Of a stretch of 64,000 bases of DNA, positions 1-8,649 are shown one piece after another. Location: contig NZ_CP061171.1 of assembly GCF_014692875.1 (NCBI RefSeq), positions 682,001-746,000 of the forward strand, read 5' to 3'. Position numbers and translations under genes: made by a program. The notes under the pieces are model-generated. The model worked only from the letters and a program-made list of their open reading frames with translations. It was not told the origin of the DNA and searched no databases. The DNA is from Pedobacter riviphilus. Lineage in GTDB: Bacteria > Bacteroidota > Bacteroidia > Sphingobacteriales > Sphingobacteriaceae. Numbering within the stretch: the stretch's first letter is position 1; each line of letters begins with the position of its first letter.

Positions 1-180
1 CTGGTTTCGAAAATTTCGTTGCAGAACATGCGCTCATAAGCAATTAGTTTTTCTATTTTCTTTTGCTCATTGTCGTTTATTTTGCTATTAACCAGATTGA
101 TCTCTACATATTGGGCGTAGAGTGAAAAACTGATCAGATTGGTAAATACTAAAAATGTTAATATCAGAGGCTTGTTCATA
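1..180 (-). CDS. exported protein, N-terminal part only
   Basis: An open frame starts with ATG at 180 on the minus strand and runs off the left edge of the window without a stop, giving 60 residues. The first 22 residues (MNKPLILTFLVFTNLISFSL) form a hydrophobic signal peptide, with a likely cleavage after the Tyr-Ala-Gln that follows. The rest is polar and includes the stretch INDNEQKKIEKLIAYER. The product is therefore probably periplasmic or outer-membrane associated. No family can be named from this much sequence. It sits 23 bp beyond the stop of the AraC-type gene on the same strand, so the two may be co-transcribed. Confidence 0.6.
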
Positions 181-203
181 TTTTAAAAACTTATTCTAAT
201 ATA

Positions 204-1067
204 TTATTTAATCACTGATTTTAACTCATGTCTGTATTCTGAAGCACTTTTACCAGTAAACTCCTTAAATAATTTATTAAAGTGGCTGAAATTGTTAAAC
301 CCGCTTTCGTAAGAAATATTGGCAATGCTGGTGGGTTTTTCGGCCAAGAGCTTTGAAGCATGTACTACCCGGTATTCGTTTACAAAATGTGTAAAGGTTT
401 TTTTGGTAATCTTTTTAAAATAACGGCAAAATGAAGGAACAGTCATGCTCGACATTTCTGCAATGTGCTGTAAACTGATTTGCTCCTGGAAATGATCTTT
501 TACGTAGTTAAAAATCATATTAATACGGTCGTTATCCTGCACCTGCATTTCCATCGAAAAACCATCGGCGTTTAAGATGTTGTAATCTTTAGCATATTCG
601 AGTTCCTTTAATACGCTAAGTAAGGTTAAAAGCCTTTCAAAAGGTGGCTGATCGTCCATCATTTCTATTCTATCGCCAACTACCCGCATGGTTTCGCTAC
701 CGAAGGCAATTCCAGCTTTCGATTTATCGAACAGTTCTTGTATTCCTTTGATCTCCTGCAGACCTAAAAAAGTGCTGCCCAAAAAATCGGGTTTCATCTG
801 GATAACGGTTTCGTTTTTGTTTCCGGTATTGGTATCGGTAAAGCCACAATGGGGAAGATTGCTGCCAATTAGAATCAGATCGCCTTCGGTGTAATAAGAA
901 ACGTGACTTCCAATTTGCCTTTTCCCCGAACCGCCATTAACAAACACCATTTCAATTTCAGGATGGTAATGCCAAAGATGTGCCATGTTGTTTGCATTTT
1001 CTACATACTTAGAATAATAGAACGAACTTCCAAAAGAAGGTTCAACAACCTCGAAACTTGGTTTCAT
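204..1067 (-). CDS. AraC-family transcriptional regulator
   Basis: A 287-residue regulator with the usual two-part layout. The N-terminal half (about residues 28-80) looks like a cupin sensor, with HLWHYHPEIEMVF and a later GDLILIGSNLPH. The C-terminal 100 residues carry the double helix-turn-helix of the AraC/XylS family, including ISLQHIAEMSSMTVPSFCRYF and the second helix region ending in FNKLFKEFTGKSASEYR. The start is ATG at 1067. Cupin-type AraC proteins of this kind usually sense a sugar or related small molecule, but the effector cannot be read from sequence. The gene lies upstream of the partial exported protein and is divergent from the secreted protein gene at 1250. No sugar genes are adjacent. 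Confidence 0.9.
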   Translation of the reverse strand: MKPSFEVVEPSFGSSFYYSKYVENANNMAHLWHYHPEIEMVFVNGGSGKRQIGSHVSYYTEGDLILIGSNLPHCGFTDTNTGNKNETVIQMKPDFLGSTFLGLQEIKGIQELFDKSKAGIAFGSETMRVVGDRIEMMDDQPPFERLLTLLSVLKELEYAKDYNILNADGFSMEMQVQDNDRINMIFNYVKDHFQEQISLQHIAEMSSMTVPSFCRYFKKITKKTFTHFVNEYRVVHASKLLAEKPTSIANISYESGFNNFSHFNKLFKEFTGKSASEYRHELKSVIK

Positions 1068-1249
1068 ACATGCTAAATTATTTCACCAAAATACATAAAA
1101 AATATGCTTTATTATAGCTTTTTGTCAAATGAAGGTATTGTTGGGGTAATATAGCATAGAAAGTGGAAAATATGCAACTCACTATATCCAAATTAGCTCC
1201 TTACCTTAGTATCATCATATAATGATTAACTCTTATAAAATAATTGGTT

Positions 1250-1843
1250 ATGAAAAAGTTCTTAAAAATCGGTTTAATAGCAGCCTTGTTTTTTACTGCT
1301 ACGGGTGTTCACGCTAACGATGATAATTTTACGCCAAACGTAAAAAGTGAAAAAAATAAATTTATTCGTTTTTCTATAGGTAAAGCAGAAGACGTTAATT
1401 TATCTTTTGTTGGTTCGGATCAGGAAGTATTGTTTGAAGAAAACATTCATGCTTCAGTTGCCTCTAGCAAAGTTTATGATTTAAATGCACTTCCTGATGG
1501 AAATTATGTGCTTAAAATAGAGTCTGATTTAAAACTGGCTAAATATACCGTTACCATTAAAAATGGCAAGGCTTTGGTTTCTGAGCCGAAAATCACTAAC
1601 GTATTTAAACCAGTTTATACGCTAAAAGATGAGGTTGTTACACTTAATCTCGAAAATTTAGATAAAAGCCCAATCGAAGTGAAAGTTTACAACGAATACA
1701 ATGATGAGGTTTATTACGAGGTTTTTAAAGATAGGACACAGTTGACTAAAAAATTCAATATCAGCAAAACAGATTCGAAAGAATTGACCTTCATGGTTAA
1801 ATTTAAAGATGAGTCTTATGTTAAAACGATACAAACTTATTAA
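1250..1843 (+). CDS. secreted protein of unknown function
   Basis: The 197-residue product has a clear signal peptide (MKKFLKIGLIAALFFTATG), cleaved probably after VHA. I choose the ATG at 1250 because the frame upstream offers only a TTG two codons earlier and the signal peptide begins exactly at the ATG. The mature part is beta-strand rich with a repeated feel: two segments of about 80 residues each begin with charged strands and end with extended hydrophobic strands. This resembles small periplasmic Ig-like or T9SS-adjacent domains, but I recognise no named family. It is followed by a rho-independent terminator and appears monocistronic. Confidence 0.75.
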   Translation: MKKFLKIGLIAALFFTATGVHANDDNFTPNVKSEKNKFIRFSIGKAEDVNLSFVGSDQEVLFEENIHASVASSKVYDLNALPDGNYVLKIESDLKLAKYTVTIKNGKALVSEPKITNVFKPVYTLKDEVVTLNLENLDKSPIEVKVYNEYNDEVYYEVFKDRTQLTKKFNISKTDSKELTFMVKFKDESYVKTIQTY

Positions 1844-1864
1844 TAACAACAGCTAATTGATATA

Positions 1865-1897
1865 GGGGATTATCTAGACAGGTAATTCCCTTTTTTT
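1865..1897 (+). terminator. rho-independent terminator
   Basis: An 8-bp stem (GGGGATTA paired with TAATTCCC, one wobble) with a 10-base loop is followed by seven T. It ends the transcript of the secreted protein gene and insulates the ribosomal promoter downstream. Confidence 0.7.
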
Positions 1898-2013
1898 GTA
1901 TAATTTGGAAGAGGTAAGATGGATGAACTAATACCAAGGCCCCTGCCATCTGTTTTCTAATTTCCATCATCCATTCAATCTTACCATATTCTATTATTAT
2001 TTCTTACTAATCA

Positions 2014-2044
2014 TTTGATTTTAAGAAAAATATTGTTACTTTTG
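2014..2044 (+). promoter_or_regulatory. Bacteroidota-type promoter for rpsF-rpsR-rplI
   Basis: TTTG at 2014-2017 is separated by 19 bp from TACTTTTG at 2037-2044, matching the known Bacteroidota housekeeping consensus (-33 TTTG, -7 TAnnTTTG). Transcription would start near 2050, leaving a leader of about 50 bases before rpsF. This is one of the clearest promoters in the window. Confidence 0.75.
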
Positions 2045-2097
2045 CATCCCCGTAATATACCTCGGGATTAAAAAAATTAAAAACTTAATTAATAACA

Positions 2098-2454
2098 ATG
2101 AATCAGTACGAAACTGTTATCGTTCTAACCCCGTTGTTATCTGAAGAGGCTGCGAAAGAGGCATTAGCTAAATTCAAAGCAGTTCTAACTGATAACGGAG
2201 CCGAAATTATCCAAGAAGATAATTGGGGTTTGAGAAAATTAGCGTATCCAATTGAGAAAAAATCAAATGGATTCTTCAACTTAACTGAATACAAAGCTTC
2301 AGGAGATTTGATCGCAAAATTAGAGCTTGAATTAAAACGCGATGAGCGTGTGTTACGTTTCTTAACTATCCGTTTAGACAAACACGCTGTTGCTTACAAT
2401 GAGAAAAAGCGTAGTGGTGCTTTTAACAAAAAAACTAAGGAGGTTGCAGCGTAA
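2098..2454 (+). CDS. rpsF: 30S ribosomal protein bS6
   Basis: The 118-residue product is ribosomal protein bS6, a small-subunit protein that binds next to bS18 on the platform of the 30S particle. The opening [20 protein letters not shown] and the central [19 protein letters not shown] followed by strands ending [10 protein letters not shown] are diagnostic of the family. The length is near the family norm, with a short lysine-rich tail. It is the first gene of the conserved rpsF-rpsR-rplI operon. Its stop codon overlaps the start of rpsR by one base (TAATG), so the two are translationally coupled. Confidence 0.97.
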   Translation: MNQYETVIVLTPLLSEEAAKEALAKFKAVLTDNGAEIIQEDNWGLRKLAYPIEKKSNGFFNLTEYKASGDLIAKLELELKRDERVLRFLTIRLDKHAVAYNEKKRSGAFNKKTKEVAA

Positions 2455-2717
2455 TGGCAAGAGAACAAATACAATACGTAACTGCCCCTAAAGTAGAGGA
2501 TAACCGTAAAAAATATTGCCGTTTCAAGAAAAACGGAATTAAATACATCGATTACAAGGATGCAAACTTCTTGTTGAAATTTATTAACGATCAAGGTAAA
2601 TTATTACCACGCCGTTTAACCGGTACTTCGTTAAAATTCCAACGTAAAGTGGCTCAGGCAGTTAAACGTGCCCGTCATATCGGTTTGTTACCTTTCGTTG
2701 CTGATCAATTAAAATAG
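2454..2717 (+). CDS. rpsR: 30S ribosomal protein bS18
   Basis: An 87-residue bS18, partner of bS6 on the 30S platform. The core contains [17 protein letters not shown] and the basic segment [20 protein letters not shown] followed by [11 protein letters not shown], which are hallmarks of the family. The start overlaps the rpsF stop by one base, and rplI follows after 12 bp. The single Cys in KYCRF is not accompanied by the other Cys residues of zinc-binding variants, so this looks like a zinc-independent form. Confidence 0.97.
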   Translation: MAREQIQYVTAPKVEDNRKKYCRFKKNGIKYIDYKDANFLLKFINDQGKLLPRRLTGTSLKFQRKVAQAVKRARHIGLLPFVADQLK

Positions 2718-2729
2718 GAGGCTAGAGAT

Positions 2730-3173
2730 ATGGAAATTATTTTAAAACAAGATATTAAAGGCCTTGGTGAGAAAGATGATGTGGTTACAGTAAAGCCAGG
2801 TTTTGGCCGTAACTATTTAATCCCTCAAGGATTTGCAGCATTGGCTACCTCTTCAGCTAAAAAAGTTTTGGCTGAAAACTTAAAGCAAGCTGCTTTTAAA
2901 CAAGATAAAATTAAGAAAGATGCTGAAGGTGTTGCTGAACGTTTAACTGATGTTAAACTTTCAATCGGTGCTAAAGCTGGCGAAAGCGGAAAAATCTTCG
3001 GAGCGGTTAATACCATCCAGATTGCTGAAGCATTAAAAGCACAAGGCTTTGATGTAGACCGTCGTCGTATTACTTTCGAGACTGAACCTAAATTTGTTGG
3101 CGAATATGTTGCTAACTTAAACTTACACAAAGAAGTTAAAGTTCAGGTTCCTTTTGAAGTAGTAGCTGAATAA
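2730..3173 (+). CDS. rplI: 50S ribosomal protein bL9
   Basis: A 147-residue bL9, the elongated large-subunit protein near the L1 stalk. The N-terminal domain shows the signature GLGEKDDVVTVKPGFGRNYL at residues 11-30, followed by the long connecting helix and a C-terminal domain with GAVNTIQIAEALKAQG. Length is normal for the family. A purine-rich AGGAGGCTAGAG stretch just before the ATG is an unusually good ribosome-binding site for this phylum. It is the last gene of the operon and is followed by a strong terminator. Confidence 0.97.
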   Translation: MEIILKQDIKGLGEKDDVVTVKPGFGRNYLIPQGFAALATSSAKKVLAENLKQAAFKQDKIKKDAEGVAERLTDVKLSIGAKAGESGKIFGAVNTIQIAEALKAQGFDVDRRRITFETEPKFVGEYVANLNLHKEVKVQVPFEVVAE

Positions 3174-3191
3174 GCATTCTTTAAGAATCAT

Positions 3192-3229
3192 AAAAAAAGT
3201 CCTTTCAGTTTTTTGAAAGGACTTTTTTT
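3192..3229 (+). terminator. rho-independent terminator after rplI
   Basis: A long A/T-flanked stem pairs AGTCCTTTCA with TGAAAGGACT around a short T-rich loop, preceded by A7 and followed by T7. Because it carries A and T tracts on both sides it could also work on the opposite strand, but the convergent SDR gene ends 90 bp away. Confidence 0.9.
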
Positions 3230-3239
3230 ATGATATAAA

Positions 3240-3313
3240 ATCTGAGATATTGGGTTTGAGACCTGCCAATGCATAAATAATAAATCTTTAATCTCCAATC
3301 TAATATCTCAGAT
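3240..3313. repeat. inverted-word spacer between rplI and SDR gene
   Basis: ATCTGAGATAT at 3240-3250 is repeated as its perfect reverse complement at 3303-3313. Related words (TTGAGA, AATCTCCAATCTAATATCT) lie between. The stretch is non-coding and belongs to the class of reiterated-word spacers seen elsewhere in this window. Confidence 0.5.
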
Positions 3314-3318
3314 CTTTC

Positions 3319-4017
3319 CTATCCTTTCGGTGTAGTCGGTCTGATTTCTACCTTACTAGGTAAGGTTCTCGCTGGCATCGCCAATAAATCAACAATCAGT
3401 TTGCCCATATCCTCTGGCTGGATTTTCCAGGCATCATCTTCTGTATTGGGCTGATGATCGTTAAAGTGGCTCGCTACCGATCCTGGCATTATGGTACTCA
3501 CCTTTACCCCGTACTTTCTTAAATCGAGCATAACCGATTGCGTAAAACCCGTTAAGCCAAATTTGCTGGCATTATATGCCGAGCCGCCTGCAAAAAAGTT
3601 TGTACCTGCCAAGCTTGATATGGTAAAGATATGTCCCTTTGTTTTTTTGATTTCATCAACCGAGGCTTTAATGCTGTAAAAAACACCTGTTAAATTGGTA
3701 TCAATGGTTTCTTTCCATAAATTAATGTCCAATTCATCAATTGGTGCAAAATGCCCTACACCAGCATTGGCAATGAGTATATCCAATTGTCCCCATTTTT
3801 CGAGTATCAGATTTACAGCATCCTGCTGAGATTTAAAATCCGCAACATCTGCTTCAATGGCCAATACATCCCCATGTGCCACAAGGAGTGATGCGGCCTG
3901 GTTTGCGCTGGCAATCGTCCTGCTTGTAATGGCTACCTTATAGCCTTCTTTTAAAAGGGCTTCTGCAATACCGAAACCAATTCCTTTACTTCCGCCCGTA
4001 ATTAATGCAACTTTCAT
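3319..4017 (-). CDS. short-chain dehydrogenase/reductase (SDR)
   Basis: A 232-residue classical SDR oxidoreductase. The NAD(P)-binding TGGSKGIG glycine motif sits at residues 7-14 and the structural NAG at 84-86. The catalytic triad is visible as Ser135, Tyr148 and Lys152 in the YNASK motif. A basic residue soon after the glycine motif (SRT at 32-34) is compatible with NADPH preference. Best overall resemblance is to 3-ketoacyl-ACP reductase-like and sepiapterin-reductase-like SDRs, but the substrate cannot be assigned. It is followed on the same strand by no other gene before the rplI terminator, and lies 30 bp downstream of the DUF1080 gene, so the two may form a small operon. Confidence 0.88.
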   Translation of the reverse strand: MKVALITGGSKGIGFGIAEALLKEGYKVAITSRTIASANQAASLLVAHGDVLAIEADVADFKSQQDAVNLILEKWGQLDILIANAGVGHFAPIDELDINLWKETIDTNLTGVFYSIKASVDEIKKTKGHIFTISSLAGTNFFAGGSAYNASKFGLTGFTQSVMLDLRKYGVKVSTIMPGSVASHFNDHQPNTEDDAWKIQPEDMGKLIVDLLAMPARTLPSKVEIRPTTPKG

Positions 4018-4047
4018 GTTGTTGTAACGTATGATATTGAAAAATGT

Positions 4048-4857
4048 TTAATTAGATTTTTTCTTGTTCTGGTGTGTAAGTTCCATGATCTGGATATCTT
4101 TAAAATCGACAGGCTGTCCCTCACTTTGTAAGGCAATAAAACCCTGAGTAAGCGCTTTTCTGTCAATTTTTATTTTCGGATCGTAGCGGTTGGCTACCCC
4201 GCCACCTATCTGTGGTTTGCTATATTGTAAAACGGTATCGCCGTTTATAATATGCGTTACAAGCGAATCGCCGAGCACAATCAGTTCTGCCGATACCCAC
4301 TGATCGCCGTCGTATGTTTTTGATTTAGAGTCCAGGCAATGTCCATCATATAACTTACCCTGATAAAAAATATCTGTACCTGGCGAACACATATTTCCTG
4401 TAGGACGAGGATGGCCATCACTTAAGCCGCCTAAAAATTGCATCTCAATAGAGATTGGCCAGTCTTGTTCCTTAGGCATCGTTTTCGGATCCTGAGAATG
4501 GAACATTAAGCCGCTATTGCGTAAAGTATAACTTGGTGCGCCTTTTTGCAACTCACCAACCATGCGGTATTTTAGTTTTAAATGATAGTATGAAAAAGGT
4601 GTTTTGTAATAAAGATGACCAAACTGATCATTAAAATCCCCATACTGATCATAACGTACTTTTATAATGCCATCTTCAACACGGAAGGTGTTTCCGAAGT
4701 TTACATTGTAATCGTGATGGTGGATTTTAACATTCCAGTCTTTGATGTCTTTTCCGTTAAAAAGAGTAACCCACTTTTCATGACTGTTATTAATGTTTTT
4801 GGTTGTACTGCAGCCCCATAGTGTAACAGCAAGAAAGAGAAAGCCTAGTTTTTTCAT
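4048..4857 (-). CDS. DUF1080 (3-keto-disaccharide hydrolase-like) lipoprotein
   Basis: A 269-residue lipoprotein: the signal peptide ends in a lipobox with Cys16 (TLWGC), so it is anchored in a membrane facing the periplasm or surface. The mature part has the DUF1080 jelly-roll layout, starting with WVTLFNGKDIKDWNVKIHHH and including RVEDGIIKVRYD, NSGLMFHSQDP, IEMQFLGG and FIALQSEGQPVDFKDIQIM near the end. DUF1080 proteins in Bacteroidota act on glycosides, with some characterised as 3-keto-glycoside hydrolases. The neighbouring SDR could in principle act on the same kind of keto-sugar, but that is inference. Confidence 0.85.
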   Translation of the reverse strand: MKKLGFLFLAVTLWGCSTTKNINNSHEKWVTLFNGKDIKDWNVKIHHHDYNVNFGNTFRVEDGIIKVRYDQYGDFNDQFGHLYYKTPFSYYHLKLKYRMVGELQKGAPSYTLRNSGLMFHSQDPKTMPKEQDWPISIEMQFLGGLSDGHPRPTGNMCSPGTDIFYQGKLYDGHCLDSKSKTYDGDQWVSAELIVLGDSLVTHIINGDTVLQYSKPQIGGGVANRYDPKIKIDRKALTQGFIALQSEGQPVDFKDIQIMELTHQNKKKSN

Positions 4858-5043
4858 TTCGTTAATTTTGGTTTGCGCTTTATTTAAAAATGTGAATCAC
4901 AAAATACATAAACAAACTGATTTTAATGTACATTAAGCGTCTACCACGAGAATTTTGCATTTTGGCTTTATTTTTTGATCATAAAAAAACTTTTTTTTGC
5001 ATTATTCCAGCTTCCTTCATTTCCCATCTTCCATCCCTTTAAT

Positions 5044-5051
5044 TAACTTTG
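5044..5051 (+). promoter_or_regulatory. -7 box abutting the mtgA start codon
   Basis: TAACTTTG matches the TAnnTTTG -7 consensus, but ends only 4 bases before the mtgA ATG. The region about 19 bp upstream reads TTCC, so the -33 element is poor. If it is used, transcription would begin at or within a base or two of the start codon, giving a leaderless mRNA. Confidence 0.4.
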
Positions 5052-5055
5052 GCAC

Positions 5056-5784
5056 ATGGCGAAAACGCGGACAACCAGAGCTAAAAGCAAAGCAAAACAT
5101 CCCCTTCTGAAAAAGATTACCAATATTGCCACAAAGGTATTTTTATATTTTTTGCTGGTTTCTGTATTTTGGGTAATTACATTGCGTTTTATTAATCCAC
5201 CGATAACACTTTTAATGGTTTTAAGGAATATTGAGCGTAAAGCCGACGGGAAACCTTTTAAAACAGAGAAAAAGTGGATGAAATTTGAAGATATCTCTGA
5301 CAACATGAAAAGGGCCGCAGTATCTGCCGAAGATCAACTCTTTTTAACACATATCGGTTTTGATATGAAAGCCATTGAAAAGGCTTTTGCCAGTAATGCT
5401 AAAGGAAAAAAGGTAAAAGGTGGGAGTACCATTTCGCAACAAACTGCTAAAAATGTTTTCCTATGGCCTGGCCGCTCGTGGATTAGAAAGGGTTTTGAAG
5501 CTTATTTTACTTTACTGATTGAGCTGTTTTGGAACAAAGAAAGAATATTGGAAGTTTACCTTAACGTAATCGAAATGGGCGACGGAATTTATGGTGCTGA
5601 GGCCGCCGCACAGGAGTATTATGGTAAATCCTGTACAAAACTGACGAAGAAAGAAGCCGCTTTAATTGCCTCTTGCTTCCCAAATCCATTGCGTTGGACG
5701 CCCAAAAATGCAACCCCGTACATCAGACATCGCCAATACCTGATTTTAAGGAATATGAATAGGTTAGGGCCACTTGATTTTTAG
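5056..5784 (+). CDS. mtgA: monofunctional peptidoglycan glycosyltransferase (GT51)
   Basis: A 242-residue enzyme that polymerises lipid II into glycan strands at the periplasmic face of the inner membrane. A basic cytoplasmic tail is followed by one membrane helix at about residues 25-45 and then the GT51 domain. The five family motifs are present: AEDQLFLTHIGFD (catalytic Glu92), KGGSTISQQTAKN, the RKGFEAYFTLLIELFWNKERI region, and ILEVYLNVIEMG with the second conserved acidic residue Glu166. There is no transpeptidase domain, and the length is typical for MtgA. It is a single gene, divergent from the DUF1080 gene and convergent with the AsmA-like gene. Confidence 0.93.
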   Translation: MAKTRTTRAKSKAKHPLLKKITNIATKVFLYFLLVSVFWVITLRFINPPITLLMVLRNIERKADGKPFKTEKKWMKFEDISDNMKRAAVSAEDQLFLTHIGFDMKAIEKAFASNAKGKKVKGGSTISQQTAKNVFLWPGRSWIRKGFEAYFTLLIELFWNKERILEVYLNVIEMGDGIYGAEAAAQEYYGKSCTKLTKKEAALIASCFPNPLRWTPKNATPYIRHRQYLILRNMNRLGPLDF

Positions 5785-5844
5785 TCCGCAGTTTATAATC
5801 TTGAGTCCAACAATTGATTAAGGACTTGAGACTCTCTGACTAAA

Positions 5845-8262
5845 CTAATCGTGATCTTTATTCCACCTGATTTTTATTCCGCCCTTTTCGTCATCAATAG
5901 CTTTTAAGTGCAATACGATGCCACGCATGCGGGCTTCTCTTTTTTCTGATCTGGTTAGGTTTTCATCTCCCTTTGGGTTTCTCAATGGAATGTCCATCTC
6001 TACATTTGTGCCATTTCCTAAAGCATAAGTGCCTTTCACGTTAAAGTTTAAAGCACTGGAGTTTATCTGCATCGGACTGATTTCTACCTTATCACCACGG
6101 ATATTAAGGGTTCCATCAAGGTTCTTGATTTCTACGTTTGATAGGTTCCTGTTGGCAAAAGCAAATTTTCCTACCTTAACCATGGGGTCGAAATTAACCA
6201 GTGCAGCATTGTTCAGGTTGAAGACCACTTTACCATTTATCGATCGGGGAAGAATTTTTCCGGTGTGCGATATCTTGCCTGAAATATTAACCAATGATGA
6301 TAAATAGCCCTTTAAATTCTTGTTGGTGATGGTATTCTGTCCGAAGTTATCAAACGAATAAAAGAAATCTTTCACGCTTACATGGCTAATCTTAGAATTG
6401 ATCTTAAAACTATTTGAAGCAGCTTCCTGCATAATATTTCCATTTAGCGATAACAGGCCACCTGCATGCGCCACGCTTATTTTGTTGAAGAATATTCCCC
6501 CGCCCCGCAAAGAAATATCGGCATCAAGGTTTTTGGCCAGAAAATTATCGTAAATGGCTTTATTAACTGTTAAACGGATATTCATTTTCGAAACTTCCAG
6601 TACATTGCTCAGCTCTTTTGAAACCACTTGTTTATTTCCGCCTGATTTTTTCTTTGTCGTTCTTGGTCCTAAGAAGGGTAAAAACTCTTTTAAGTAGAGC
6701 TGAGGACTCGACATTTTTAAGTTTACCAATATTTTTTCTGGAGCAGTATAATACAGGTTGGCAAAATTGGCGATACTACAACTTACATTAAGCTCGCTTT
6801 TACCCAATTGAAAATGTCCGTTCTGTATCGATAAATCATTCTGGTTAAAATTGATGTTTAAGGCACTTTTTACCAGGTGAAGCTTCCTCGGGATGTAAAG
6901 GATATCGGCATCAGCAATCTGTATTTTTCCAGAAACAACCGGTTTGGTAAACCTGAAGTTATCAATATCAGCCTTGCAATATAACCTTAAGTTGGCTGTA
7001 CCGTCTTTAAATTCAAAATCGTTTGTACCTAATGAATTGTTTAAATTGGATAGGGGGAATTGCGAGGTTACCAATCCGGTGGCAATTGGACGAGATAAAT
7101 TATTTACCGTAAAAGTGTCAATCTTAAGAGGCGCATTAAAATATTTTGCTGTAAGCCTGTGGAACCTGATCGATGAGTTTTCATCACCAATAATACCTCC
7201 AACAGTATCCCGATTGGTAAAGGAACCATCAAAATTACAAGCCGTTAATTTACCTGCCGGAATAGAAACTACATTATCCCGAACGGTTATGCCCACTTTA
7301 ATTAACGGATCTCCATATTTTCCTGATCCATCGTCAACGATATTTCCCCGGATATTGATCGGTTTTTCGATGCCAAACTTTAAGAGTTTGGAAGAGATAT
7401 TTGGCGATAGGAGTAAAGCAACGTCTCTAAATAAAATATCATCCACAGCAATGTTAATGGCAAAAGCAGATTTACCCAGTTCTATTTTAGCACCGATTTT
7501 AAAAGGATGGCCGCCGATGTTTAATATTTCGGGATTTAGTACTACTGCGTCGAGATCCCGGCTATAATGTGCGTTTAAGGTGCCTTCTAAGGTTTTGTCT
7601 TTCAAAAAACTACCTTTACGCGTATTAAAGGCGAAACTGTTTACTTTAGTCATTAACTTGATTTTACCTGTCCAGCCGCTATCAGGGTATTGCATTCTGC
7701 CCTGGACCTGATCGATATCGAAGTTGAATAATTTGAATCTTTTTTTGTTATCCAATACCAGACTCACCTTGTTAAAATCAATTTTTTTAATTTCTAGCGC
7801 AGAGGATTTAGGTGATGATTTTTTTTCTGCTTTCGGTTTTCTCTTAAAAATACTGGTGTTGCTATAGCCCGTAGAATCGGTGTAGATATAGATAGATGCA
7901 TTGTTAATGGCAATCTGTTTAATGTTGATATTGCCTACAATAAGCGAAAGTACATTTAAAGATACATCTATATCCTGTGCCTTTAAAAGGTCGTGTTTAT
8001 GTTGGTTCCACAGGCTATCTCTGAGTAAAACACCATTTAAGGATACTGAAACGCCCGGAAAACTTTTAAGCAGCGTTGGCTCCATGCTTGTAGCGGTAAT
8101 TTTTCCGTTTAAATTTTTATTGAGCTGTGACAGGATAGAAGCAAGTACTTCTTTTTTATTTTTGCTGATGTAAAATGCGCCTGCTAGCCAGGTTAGGATA
8201 ATCAGCACAACAATAACCGATATAATTTTTAAAGAGATTTTGAGCCAGCGCTTCATAGACAT
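5845..8262 (-). CDS. AsmA-like protein
   Basis: An 805-residue protein with one N-terminal membrane helix (about residues 8-30, rich in I, V and L) followed by a very long, beta-rich periplasmic region. The N-terminal block with SILSQLNKNLNGKITATSM, LLKSFPGVSVSLNGVLLRD and an inner repeat of strand motifs is typical of the AsmA/YhdP superfamily, which forms lipid-transport bridges between the two membranes or helps outer-membrane assembly. The C-terminal part (SPMQINSSALNFNVKGTYAL) matches the AsmA C-terminal region. Two ATGs are possible, 8262 and 8256. It ends convergent with mtgA and is preceded by a 95-bp non-coding gap. Confidence 0.85.
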   Translation of the reverse strand: MSMKRWLKISLKIISVIVVLIILTWLAGAFYISKNKKEVLASILSQLNKNLNGKITATSMEPTLLKSFPGVSVSLNGVLLRDSLWNQHKHDLLKAQDIDVSLNVLSLIVGNINIKQIAINNASIYIYTDSTGYSNTSIFKRKPKAEKKSSPKSSALEIKKIDFNKVSLVLDNKKRFKLFNFDIDQVQGRMQYPDSGWTGKIKLMTKVNSFAFNTRKGSFLKDKTLEGTLNAHYSRDLDAVVLNPEILNIGGHPFKIGAKIELGKSAFAINIAVDDILFRDVALLLSPNISSKLLKFGIEKPINIRGNIVDDGSGKYGDPLIKVGITVRDNVVSIPAGKLTACNFDGSFTNRDTVGGIIGDENSSIRFHRLTAKYFNAPLKIDTFTVNNLSRPIATGLVTSQFPLSNLNNSLGTNDFEFKDGTANLRLYCKADIDNFRFTKPVVSGKIQIADADILYIPRKLHLVKSALNINFNQNDLSIQNGHFQLGKSELNVSCSIANFANLYYTAPEKILVNLKMSSPQLYLKEFLPFLGPRTTKKKSGGNKQVVSKELSNVLEVSKMNIRLTVNKAIYDNFLAKNLDADISLRGGGIFFNKISVAHAGGLLSLNGNIMQEAASNSFKINSKISHVSVKDFFYSFDNFGQNTITNKNLKGYLSSLVNISGKISHTGKILPRSINGKVVFNLNNAALVNFDPMVKVGKFAFANRNLSNVEIKNLDGTLNIRGDKVEISPMQINSSALNFNVKGTYALGNGTNVEMDIPLRNPKGDENLTRSEKREARMRGIVLHLKAIDDEKGGIKIRWNKDHD

Positions 8263-8357
8263 TATTTGATTTATCCAATATAATGTTTTTTGCTTGCTAA
8301 TTGTTTGGCTGATAGTAAAAAAATAGCTGTAATAGCGCTACAGGTTTTGCGAATCAG

Positions 8358-8645
8358 TTAGCCTAAAAGTGATTGCAGGCTGGGGTGGTACTGTGAGGTG
8401 AGAAAATGTGTAATCGTGAAATCGGCCAAACGATGCTTGTAAAAGGGATCTTCCATCAGGATTTTTTTTAATTCAGCCTCATCTTTAGTTAGGGCCAAAA
8501 TAATCCCACCGGTTCGGGGTACCTTTCTGCCCGAAGCCACAAAGATATGCTGGTCGTAGTATTTTCTTAAAAATTGAACATGCGCCTCCATATGTTCATC
8601 CAGTTCTTCTAGTGGAACAATATATTTAAGATCTACAATAAACAC
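8358..8645 (-). CDS. YciI-like protein
   Basis: A 95-residue YciI/YCII-domain protein (ferredoxin-like fold). The core MFIVDLKYIVPLEELDEHME, the RVPRTGGIILA-like strand (here KVPRTGGIILALTKDEAELK) and the terminal DPFYKHRLADFTI are typical of the family, whose members often carry a conserved His-Asp pair. I place the start at the GTG at 8645, four bases after the stop of the upstream gene. A longer reading from an ATG at 8795 would overlap that gene by about 150 bp and add residues unlike the family. Function is unknown; YciI proteins are small stand-alone enzymes or binding proteins. Confidence 0.8.
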   Translation of the reverse strand: MFIVDLKYIVPLEELDEHMEAHVQFLRKYYDQHIFVASGRKVPRTGGIILALTKDEAELKKILMEDPFYKHRLADFTITHFLTSQYHPSLQSLLG

Positions 8646-8649
8646 TGGT

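Noticed and set aside
6944..7567. 207-codon plus-strand ORF inside the AsmA-like gene
   Set aside because: Shadow of the longer, well-supported minus-strand gene.
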